Shown here piece by piece: positions 18,359-25,962 of a DNA stretch of 46,731 nt. How positions within the stretch are numbered: the stretch's first letter is position 1; every line of letters begins with the position of its first letter. Location: assembly GCA_028280845.1 (NCBI GenBank), contig JANQKZ010000056.1, positions 1 to 46,731 of the forward strand, written 5' to 3'. The notes under the pieces were generated by a model. It was not told where the DNA came from. It did no database searches and saw only the letters and a program-made list of their open reading frames with translations. Made by a program: the position numbers and the translations under genes. This DNA comes from Opitutales bacterium. Its GTDB lineage: Bacteria > Verrucomicrobiota > Verrucomicrobiia > Opitutales > JABSRG01.

Positions 18359-20521
18359 ATGGCCACCCCCGAGACTTTTTTCAGCGACCAATGGCACCAG
18401 TTAGCGGATTCAAAAATACGCCTTCGAGGGGATGTCCGGGTAACCCGCCAACGATACCATGGCAAGCTCTGGTTTCTCCTTCGGGACCCGCTCCGGAATC
18501 GATTTTCCAGGCTGAGGCCGGAGACATACCGGTTTCTCATGCTGCTCGACGGTCACCGCACCCTGCACCAGGCCTGGGAAACGATCTGGAAGAATCATCC
18601 TGATTCGGCTCCCAGCCAGGTCGAAGTGGTCCGGGTCCTGGCACACCTCAACCGCCTCGGGTTACTGGTGTCCGAAAAAGGCCGGGACCCCTACCAGATT
18701 TTCTCACAATTTAAGGAAGAAAGGGGGCGGGAATTAAAAAACCGGTTTCTCCATTTTTTCTTCATCCGCATTCCTCTGTGGGACCCAGACTCCTTACTTA
18801 AGTCCATCAATTCTATTTCCAAGGGAATCTTCAGTTGGGCCGGGTTCGCGGTTTGGATATTGGTCATGGTGTGGGGAGGTATCGCCGCACTCAACCAATC
18901 CAGGGATCTCTTTGCCCAGGCCCAGGGAATAATAGCTCCCTCCAACCTACCCCTGCTTTACCTGGTGTGGGCCGGTATCAAATTTCTCCACGAAATGGGA
19001 CATGCCTGCGCAGCTCGGCGATGGGGGTGTGAAGTTCACCAGATGGGGGTGATGCTGCTAGTGTTAACCCCCATTCCCTATGTGGATGTCACTTCCAGTT
19101 ACGCACTCCGTTCAAAGTGGAAACGTTTCGCCATAGATGCAGCCGGCATGTACGTAGAACTGTTTATAGCGGCCATCGCTGCCCTCATATGGGCCAACAC
19201 CGGTCAGGGACTGGTCAATCAAATGGCCTACAACATTATTTTCCTGGCCTCGGTTTCCACCCTGCTCTTTAACCTGAATCCCCTTCTCCGTTTCGATGGC
19301 TATTATATGCTTTCCGACGCGCTGGAATATCCGAATCTGCACCAGAGAAGTTTTCAACAGATCAAATACCTGGCTGAGCGCTTCCTCTTCGGTGTAAAGC
19401 AGAGCATACCCGTAGCCCGATCCACCGCCGAGGGAATCGGACTGGTCGGGTTCAATCTCAGCAGCACTGCGTATCGTATCTTCGTCCTCGTCGTTATCAT
19501 CGGTTTTGTCGCCGGTCAGTTTTTTGAAATCGGTTTGATTCTCGCCGCTTTCGGGCTCCTGGTCTGGGGGCTTTTACCCCTGGTCAAGTTTTGCCGCTAC
19601 GTCCTTTCCTCTCCTGATCTCGCTCGTAATCGACTGCGCGCCCAGTGGGTGACATTCGGGGGCCTGGCTGGCCTTTTGCTGGTTCTCGCCCTGGTCCCCC
19701 TACCTACTTTTTATCGGACCCCCGGGGTACTGGAAAGTATTGGCCGATCCGAGGTGATCGCAAAGTCCGATGGATTTCTCCTCGGACCCCCGGCTGACAA
19801 TCGCAATATTGTATCCAAGGATCAACTACTCCTGAAACTGGTCCAACCCGATTACCATGTTGACGAAATCCGCCAGGAGGCCCGACTCCGGGAAATCGAG
19901 CAACGTCAACGGATCGCCTTTTCGGAGGAACCTGCATATTTAACTGCTCTACAATCCCAGGCAGATTCCATTCAGCTCCAGCTGGACGCCATAATCGACC
20001 GCAAGCAAAATCTGGACGTAAGGGCTCCCCGCAGCGGCCGTTGGGTATATACCCCTGACTCCCTTCACCCGGGCAGCTGGATCAAGCGAGGCACCGGCTT
20101 GGGCGAAATCATTGATCCTGACCGATTTCGATTTACCGCCATTGTAAGCCAGAACGAAGCCGCAGTGTTCTTTCAAGAGCCGGTTAAACGGACCTCCGTC
20201 CGGCTTCGGGGAGAGGCAGGTATTTCCATGAACGCAACAGATATCAGGATCTTATCGGTTGAACAGACCTTTCTTCCCACCGCTGCCCTGGGGTGGTTAG
20301 CGGGAGGTGCCCTCGAGGTAGACTTCCAGGACACTTCCGGAACTAAAACAGTAGAACCCTTTTATCTTGTCTATATCGAGTTGGAGAGAAATCCACAAAC
20401 CGACCCGCTCTTCTTTGACCTTCGCCGTGGCGTAGCCCGCTTCCAACTCGAACCCAGACCCCTCCTCCAGCAGGCCTGGGTACGAATCAGGAATCTTCTT
20501 CAACGCCGGTATCAACTTTAA
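18359..20521 (+). CDS. PqqD-like / M50 site-2 protease / HlyD fusion
   Basis: A 720-residue polytopic protein. The N-terminus (about residues 20-105) resembles the PqqD winged-helix fold, which binds leader peptides in RiPP pathways: LWFLLRDPLRNRFSRL, YRFLMLLDGHRTLHQAWE and VVRVLAHLNRLGLL. The membrane core is an M50 site-2 protease with zinc motif HEMGH (H211, E212, H215) and a distal Asp (D313) in NPLLRFDGYYML, so the catalytic set looks intact. After several more helices a periplasmic barrel-sandwich follows (VIAKSDGFLLGPP, then LDVRAPRSGRW). It starts 1 nt after the preceding stop. The combination suggests a membrane hub that recognises a substrate's N-terminus, may clip it, and links to the adaptor-TolC conduit. 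That mechanism is inference. Confidence 0.88.
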   Translation: MATPETFFSDQWHQLADSKIRLRGDVRVTRQRYHGKLWFLLRDPLRNRFSRLRPETYRFLMLLDGHRTLHQAWETIWKNHPDSAPSQVEVVRVLAHLNRLGLLVSEKGRDPYQIFSQFKEERGRELKNRFLHFFFIRIPLWDPDSLLKSINSISKGIFSWAGFAVWILVMVWGGIAALNQSRDLFAQAQGIIAPSNLPLLYLVWAGIKFLHEMGHACAARRWGCEVHQMGVMLLVLTPIPYVDVTSSYALRSKWKRFAIDAAGMYVELFIAAIAALIWANTGQGLVNQMAYNIIFLASVSTLLFNLNPLLRFDGYYMLSDALEYPNLHQRSFQQIKYLAERFLFGVKQSIPVARSTAEGIGLVGFNLSSTAYRIFVLVVIIGFVAGQFFEIGLILAAFGLLVWGLLPLVKFCRYVLSSPDLARNRLRAQWVTFGGLAGLLLVLALVPLPTFYRTPGVLESIGRSEVIAKSDGFLLGPPADNRNIVSKDQLLLKLVQPDYHVDEIRQEARLREIEQRQRIAFSEEPAYLTALQSQADSIQLQLDAIIDRKQNLDVRAPRSGRWVYTPDSLHPGSWIKRGTGLGEIIDPDRFRFTAIVSQNEAAVFFQEPVKRTSVRLRGEAGISMNATDIRILSVEQTFLPTAALGWLAGGALEVDFQDTSGTKTVEPFYLVYIELERNPQTDPLFFDLRRGVARFQLEPRPLLQQAWVRIRNLLQRRYQL

Positions 20522-22468
20522 ATGGAAACCCCCTCCAAACTGGCAGGGAGTTTTCCCTCCCAAAAACCTCCACTCTTTCCCAAAGGACTGGATGCGTTTG
20601 CCTTTCGAGTTCAGGGCGCATGGAAGCGATTTCGATTTAGGTCTTCCTCCCTCTTGAATCAGGCGGACGGCATTCTGGACCAGGCCAACCGATTCTCCTC
20701 CCTCAGTGACCCCGAGCTGGATCACCTCCAGGTCAACATCAGGAGCACCTTCCAACGAGAGGGACTCCAGAATCCAACCCACTGCGCGGAGGCGCTCGCC
20801 CTCTTAATTGAGTATTCCGACCGCACACTAAAGCTCAGACCCCACCCGGTTCAAGTCGCGGGCACCTTGGGTCTCCTCCATGGCTATATGGTTGAGCTCG
20901 CTACCGGGGAAGGAAAAACCCTTACTCTGGCCCTCGCCGCAATCCTCGCCGCCTGGCAGGCGAAACCTTGCCATGTCCTTACCGCTAACGACTACCTTGC
21001 CTCACGTGATGCAAAAAGGATGCGTTCCCTTTTTAACAGATGCGGTATTAGCAGTTCGTACATCGTCAGTACTACGGAGGCCGTGGAGCGAAGACGCGCT
21101 TATGAACAATCAGTCGTCTATACCACTACCCGTGAGCTCGTGGCCGACTTTCTCCGGGATCGATTGACACTGGAGGACGATGCCCAGGCCTCCCTTCGGA
21201 TCATTCGCCAGATGGAGGGAAATCCCAGGCCGGAGCAAGCCGTTTTAAATGGGCTCCACTTCGTCCTGGTCGATGAAGCGGATAGCTTGATGGTGGACGA
21301 AGCGGTGACTCCTCTGATCATCAGCCAGAAGCAAGAGAACTCCTTTCTGAATCAAGCCGTAGAGGAAGCAACCGTGTTGGCCGGAAGCATGAAACGCCAA
21401 GCTCACTTCCAAGTAGATGAAACCTTTCAAGTGATTGATTTCGATTCCGCAGGTCGGGATTACCTGGCAGGCCTCCCGGTAGAAAAAAGCCCTATTTTGA
21501 GAAATCCTCGATGGAGGGAGCATTTTCTGCGAGACGCCCTCAGCGCTCGGGAGTTCTACCACCACGATCAACAGTATCTGATCCGAGACGGGAAAATCCT
21601 TATTATTGACGAAAATACGGGGCGAGTCATGCCGGACCGCAATTGGCAAATGGGTATTCACCAGGCGATAGAAATCAAAGAGGGGTTAACACCATCAGAG
21701 CCCTCCCAAACCATGGCGTCCATCAGTTTTCAGCAGTTCTTCAGGATGGTTCCCAAACTGGCCGGAGTAACGGGGACTGCCTGGGAGAATCGAGGCGAGT
21801 TCTGGCAAGTCTACGCCAAGCTGGTGTTTCAGCTGCCCACCCATAAACCCACGGTCCGAACGAAATACCCGTCCCGCTATTATTCAACCCGGGCTGAAAA
21901 GTGGACTGCTGTGGTCGAAGCCATCCGGACGGAGATAGAATCCGGGCGATCGGTCTTAGTTGGCACTCGAACCGTCGAGAGTAGCGAGGCTCTGGCATGG
22001 CACCTGGAGAAAGCCCAACTGCCCTTTGCTCTCCTCAATGCCCGACAAGATGAAGCGGAAGCGGAAATTATCTCCCGGGCAGGCCAACAGGGACAAGTTA
22101 CGATCGCCACCAATATGGCGGGACGGGGGACGGACATTCAGCTTTCCCAGGAAACCCTGGCCGCGGGAGGCCTCCACGTCATTTTAACCGAGCCCCATGA
22201 AGCCAAGCGCATTGACCGGCAATTCATGGGCCGGGCAGCCCGGCAGGGTGATCCAGGATCTGTCCAATACCATTTCTCCCTCGAGGATCGAGTGATTCAG
22301 AAATTTTGTCCCCAGTGGCTTCGGCCGGTCTTGAAGCGGTCGAGGAAAATACTCCTGCCCGTCGCCGGTGGGGTGGTTCGGCTTTCCCAGCGAAAGGCGG
22401 AAGCATTTAATTTCCGCCAACGGGTCAATGTCTTGCGCCAGGACCGGTGGTTTGCAGAGCATCTTTAA
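20522..22468 (+). CDS. SecA-like export ATPase, C-terminally shortened
   Basis: A 648-residue SecA-family DEAD motor. It has Walker A ATGEGKT (residues 127-133), a VDEADSLMVDEAVTPLII block (D251-E252), ENTGRVMPDRNW and GLTPSEPSQTMASISFQQFF of the preprotein-crosslinking/NBD region, LAGVTGTAWENRGEF, NMAGRGTDI (531-539) and QFMGRAARQGDPGS. Canonical SecA is about 800-900 residues; this one stops roughly 50 residues after NBD2. Most of the helical scaffold with the two-helix finger, the helical wing and the C-terminal zinc linker are therefore missing. Its ATG follows the upstream stop directly. It is a paralogue dedicated to this operon, not the housekeeping SecA. It would supply the ATPase activity for an export complex that lacks an ABC transporter. 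Confidence 0.92.
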   Translation: METPSKLAGSFPSQKPPLFPKGLDAFAFRVQGAWKRFRFRSSSLLNQADGILDQANRFSSLSDPELDHLQVNIRSTFQREGLQNPTHCAEALALLIEYSDRTLKLRPHPVQVAGTLGLLHGYMVELATGEGKTLTLALAAILAAWQAKPCHVLTANDYLASRDAKRMRSLFNRCGISSSYIVSTTEAVERRRAYEQSVVYTTTRELVADFLRDRLTLEDDAQASLRIIRQMEGNPRPEQAVLNGLHFVLVDEADSLMVDEAVTPLIISQKQENSFLNQAVEEATVLAGSMKRQAHFQVDETFQVIDFDSAGRDYLAGLPVEKSPILRNPRWREHFLRDALSAREFYHHDQQYLIRDGKILIIDENTGRVMPDRNWQMGIHQAIEIKEGLTPSEPSQTMASISFQQFFRMVPKLAGVTGTAWENRGEFWQVYAKLVFQLPTHKPTVRTKYPSRYYSTRAEKWTAVVEAIRTEIESGRSVLVGTRTVESSEALAWHLEKAQLPFALLNARQDEAEAEIISRAGQQGQVTIATNMAGRGTDIQLSQETLAAGGLHVILTEPHEAKRIDRQFMGRAARQGDPGSVQYHFSLEDRVIQKFCPQWLRPVLKRSRKILLPVAGGVVRLSQRKAEAFNFRQRVNVLRQDRWFAEHL

Positions 22469-22502
22469 CTCCCCGCTCTTGACCTCCTTCCCATGACCAA
22501 AG

Positions 22503-23831
22503 ATGATGGAAGGCCTTCGTTCTATGGCTCGCCTGCTTAACTTTATTCTGCTTTGGGGAACACTTTTTCTCCCGCTTGGCTCCGTTTTCTCCCAACAGGT
22601 TAAACCCAGCCCGAGAGCTGCCATCAACCTGCAAGGCAATCTTATGGGAACCGCGGATACCATGGTTTCCGTTCTGAGCGATGCGTATCGACAATTCGGT
22701 CAGTCCACTGAAAACGAGACTGCTCTGCGTGTACTCAAGCAGGATGCCATTATCACCGTATCCGCCGTCTTCAACCACGCCGCCTCGCCCAATCCCTATC
22801 GCGGCCTGATCGACCTCATCATCATGGTGAAGCTCCATCGTTCCGTTTATGAGGGCCTTCACCTGCCACGATTTGGAGAGGAAATCCGTCCCCTGGTGGA
22901 TATGTGGAGATCGCTCGAAGAGCGAATGAGCGATGTCGCGCGCGTCTACCTCAGCAAGGAGCAGCTGGCTAATTTAGATGCCATCGTTCAAGAATTCAGA
23001 GAGACTTACCCGGACCAGACCAGCGTTTCCTATGTCCGGGTGGGCGATCTTCCTCCCAGCGCGAGCCGGGCCTCCCTGCTCGGCCTCGTGAATAACCTAA
23101 ACCCCTTTGCCGGGGTCGCCGACGCCTCTACTCAAATCGAACAAACCCGCTTTATGGCCGAACGGGCCATCTACCTCGCCTCCCGCCTTCCCCTCCTCAC
23201 CGGCGCCTTCGCCGACCTTTGGTTGGAACGCCTAATGGAAAACCCTGAGGTGTTGAAATCCACCGACAGCTTCGAGCGTCTGACCCTGTCGATAGAGGCC
23301 TTACAACAGGAATATTCCCGGGAGGACCTGCAGGCCTTTATCTCGACCGAGCGGGAGGCTGCCCTCGCCCAGTTCATGAAGGAATTCTCCACCGAGCGGG
23401 AGGACGCCATCAACCAGCTCATCGAGGCCAATATCGATCTGGAGCCCATGCTGACCGCCATGGCTCAAACCTTTGCCAATGCCGAAGCCACCGTGCTCGC
23501 CCTGGAATCGCTCTCTCAAACCCTTGGTCTCGACGAGCCCGCCTCCCCCCCCGATCCCGATGCGGAACCCTTCGATCCTTTGCAATACGAAGGACTGCTC
23601 CATGAACTGGGAACCGCCTCTGCCGAATTAGCCAACCTGGCCGAAACGCTCCTCGAAATTCAAAGAGTGGAGACGGCCCCAGGCCAGACCGGAGTGATTA
23701 CCCAATCCGTCGACCTCATCACCAAGGATATCAGTAACCTGGTGGATCACATATTCTGGAGAACCCTTATCCTCATCGTCGTGGCCCTCATCCTCGCCCT
23801 TGCCGTAGGCCTCCTGATCAAGAAGCTGTGA
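22503..23831 (+). CDS. Unknown exported protein with C-terminal membrane anchor
   Basis: I do not recognise this 442-residue protein. It has an N-terminal signal-like segment (LLNFILLWGTLFLPLGSVFS), a long mostly helical acidic body with coiled-coil character (for example the region with ISTEREAALAQFMKEFSTE), a Pro/Asp-rich linker (PASPPDPDAEPFDP) and a C-terminal membrane helix (TLILIVVALILALAVGLLI) before a KKL end. It is thus predicted to be periplasmic and tethered at its C-terminus. ATG codons at 22503, 22506 and 22524 are possible starts; the last gives the most compact signal peptide and has GGAAGG upstream. It lies 34 nt after the SecA-like gene on the same strand and may belong to the same transcription unit. 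Confidence 0.75.
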   Translation: MMEGLRSMARLLNFILLWGTLFLPLGSVFSQQVKPSPRAAINLQGNLMGTADTMVSVLSDAYRQFGQSTENETALRVLKQDAIITVSAVFNHAASPNPYRGLIDLIIMVKLHRSVYEGLHLPRFGEEIRPLVDMWRSLEERMSDVARVYLSKEQLANLDAIVQEFRETYPDQTSVSYVRVGDLPPSASRASLLGLVNNLNPFAGVADASTQIEQTRFMAERAIYLASRLPLLTGAFADLWLERLMENPEVLKSTDSFERLTLSIEALQQEYSREDLQAFISTEREAALAQFMKEFSTEREDAINQLIEANIDLEPMLTAMAQTFANAEATVLALESLSQTLGLDEPASPPDPDAEPFDPLQYEGLLHELGTASAELANLAETLLEIQRVETAPGQTGVITQSVDLITKDISNLVDHIFWRTLILIVVALILALAVGLLIKKL

Positions 23832-23912
23832 CCCGGCACTAGGGAACGGTAATGCAGGGGGCTCCCTTGGTTTTTGGGTAGGGAATTCTATCCTGTAGGG
23901 GAGTCCTTCCCT

Positions 23913-25127
23913 ATGAGCATTCCAGATTCTGACCAACCTTCCCTCAACCGCCGGTCCTTCCTTAAAACCGGTAGTACCCTCGCAGCCGCGACTGTGGTTG
24001 CCTCCCCCTCAGTCCAGGCGTCTACCCGGACCCCATCCTCCCTGACCGAATTCACCCGCCCGGAGCAACCCACCGAGTGGAGGAATCAACAGCCTGGCAT
24101 GCACTACCGCAAACTTGGCGCTACAGGAATGATGGTTTCCGAGATGGTCATGGGCGGAATTCCTATCAACCAGGAAAACCGGAATATGGTCAAAGTAGCC
24201 ATGGAGCTGGGGGTCAACTATATCGATACCGCCACAGGTTACGGTCGTGGGGAAAGCGAAACTGCCCTTGGCCTGCTCTTTAAGGAAAATCCCGGCATGC
24301 GGGACCAGCTGTTCCTCGCAAGTAAGCTCAGTCAATTTGGCGGGTATCGACGAAGCCTCTATCAGGACTTGTTCAAAACACTTCCCAGTGAGAAGCAGGA
24401 AGCTATCGAGAAACGGGCCCGGGCAATTGTCCAGGAACGCGGGGTCGGCCAACCTGGAGTCTTTTATCGTTACTTTCCCAACCAGGACCGCGAGCTCGAC
24501 TGGGAATACCGGATCATCGCCATGCAGGAATCTTATGGTCATCGGATCGATGGGAATGGTCGCTTCCGCAAGCGCATGATGGATATTCTTGATGAAAGCC
24601 TCAGCCGTACGGGTGTGGATTACTACGACGTCCTCTTCTGCCCCCATGGCGCATCTTCATCGAATCAATTGGATGAGCCTGAGATGCTGGATACCTTGGC
24701 AGAGATCAAAAAATCAGGCCGAGCACGCAGCATCGCCGTGTCCACCCATACGGCCTACCACCAGGTCATGCGCAAAGCCACGGATCTTCCGGTTTACGAT
24801 GTCATCATGGCAACCTACAATGTCATCAATCAGGGAGCTGCTGAGGAGGCCATCACTTATGCCTATGAACAGGGTGTAGGCCTGATCGCGATGAAAGCCG
24901 CCGCCGCCGTTCGAACCCATTTTGATGCCTTTAAACCGCTCCCGGCCTGGCGTGAGCAAAAACTGCAGACCGCAGTTCCCGGTGATTTTTCGGTTCCGGT
25001 CAAAGCCTACATCTGGGTCCTGCAAAACCCAAATGTAGCTGCCGTCATTTCCAATATGTGGAACGAAGATATGATTCGCGAAAACACAACCGCGGTCGGA
25101 AAACAAGTGGAGTTGCAACGGGTGTAA
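23913..25127 (+). CDS. Tat-exported aldo/keto reductase
   Basis: A 404-residue NAD(P)H-dependent oxidoreductase of the aldo/keto reductase superfamily, probably periplasmic. The N-terminus has a twin-arginine signal (NRRSFLKTG, then an Ala-rich core ending near VQAS). The TIM barrel begins at YRKLGATGMMVSEMVMGG. The catalytic tetrad is visible as D105 and Y110 in YIDTATGYG, K138 in LASKLS and His in FCPHGAS. An insertion of about 70 residues lies between the Lys and His strands, longer than in simple family members. The ATG at 23913 is preferred over an earlier in-frame start because it gives a normal Tat signal. Tat-dependent enzymes of this type are common in Verrucomicrobiota and Planctomycetota. 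The substrate is unknown. Confidence 0.87.
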   Translation: MSIPDSDQPSLNRRSFLKTGSTLAAATVVASPSVQASTRTPSSLTEFTRPEQPTEWRNQQPGMHYRKLGATGMMVSEMVMGGIPINQENRNMVKVAMELGVNYIDTATGYGRGESETALGLLFKENPGMRDQLFLASKLSQFGGYRRSLYQDLFKTLPSEKQEAIEKRARAIVQERGVGQPGVFYRYFPNQDRELDWEYRIIAMQESYGHRIDGNGRFRKRMMDILDESLSRTGVDYYDVLFCPHGASSSNQLDEPEMLDTLAEIKKSGRARSIAVSTHTAYHQVMRKATDLPVYDVIMATYNVINQGAAEEAITYAYEQGVGLIAMKAAAAVRTHFDAFKPLPAWREQKLQTAVPGDFSVPVKAYIWVLQNPNVAAVISNMWNEDMIRENTTAVGKQVELQRV

Positions 25128-25186
25128 CTCAGGCAAATTGTCCCCACCGAGTTGACCGGGATACCAGGTCCGGTAGGCTTTGACCT

Positions 25187-25906
25187 ATGAAGACCATTCC
25201 CTTCCTGCTGGTTTTTCTGGCGACCAGTCTATTCTTGAGTGGCGATCATCCCGGCTACACCCAGGGTCGGGCTAGCCGTGACGGTATTGGCAAATTTTAC
25301 ATGGGACGCGAAATATCTCAGGTCATGGGACACCTGGGAGCCGGGTGGCTTGAGCGCCCAGAGCGGGAACGCGAAGAACGCACCGATCTCCTGATTGATC
25401 TCCTCGATTTAAGAATAGGGGATGTCGTCGGTGACATCGGAGCGGGAAGTGGGTATTTTTCCTGGAGATTTGCCGACCGGGTGGCACCAACCGGAAAAGT
25501 CTACGCCAACGACATTCAACCTGAAATGCTCGAAATCCTCGCTGCCCAAATGAGGCAACGCGGCGTGGCCGATCTGGTTGTTCCCGTACTGGGCACCATT
25601 ACTGACACCAACTTGCCCGCAAACTCCTGCGACCTCATCATCCTTATTGATGTATACCATGAGATGGACCACCCCTATGAAATGGGGCAAAGTATGGTGA
25701 ATGCGCTCAAGCCCGAAGGCCGTCTGGTCCTGGTCGAATATCGCCTGGAAGACCCGAGGGTCCCTATCAAACGCCTCCATAAAATGAGCGAAGCTCAGGT
25801 GAAAAAAGAGATGGCTGTTCATGACGTCACCTTTGTCGAAAACATTGATAAACTCCCCCGACAACACGTCCTGGTTTTTCAAAAGAACCCAGCCTCCGAG
25901 CCATAA
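25187..25906 (+). CDS. Secreted class I SAM-dependent methyltransferase
   Basis: A 239-residue protein with an N-terminal signal peptide (FLLVFLATSLFLSGDHPG) and a Rossmann-type methyltransferase core. Motif I is VVGDIGAGSGYFSWRF, motif II region is VYANDIQPEMLEIL, and the post-motif region is CDLIILIDVYHEMDHPYE, followed by LKPEGRLVLVEYR. The segment MGREISQVMGHLGAGWLERPERE before the fold is typical of a family of small exported methyltransferases widespread in Planctomycetota and Verrucomicrobiota, whose substrate is not established. SAM is a cytosolic metabolite, so export of such an enzyme is curious. It lies 59 nt after the aldo/keto reductase on the same strand. Confidence 0.85.
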   Translation: MKTIPFLLVFLATSLFLSGDHPGYTQGRASRDGIGKFYMGREISQVMGHLGAGWLERPEREREERTDLLIDLLDLRIGDVVGDIGAGSGYFSWRFADRVAPTGKVYANDIQPEMLEILAAQMRQRGVADLVVPVLGTITDTNLPANSCDLIILIDVYHEMDHPYEMGQSMVNALKPEGRLVLVEYRLEDPRVPIKRLHKMSEAQVKKEMAVHDVTFVENIDKLPRQHVLVFQKNPASEP

Positions 25907-25962
25907 ACCGAGGACCCAAGTTACGCGGAACCCGCTCTCAGCCCCAAGTTGTCAGCTCTCCA

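Noticed and set aside
20522-22468. Housekeeping SecA
   Set aside because: The protein lacks most of the C-terminal half of canonical SecA and is embedded in an adaptor/TolC operon.
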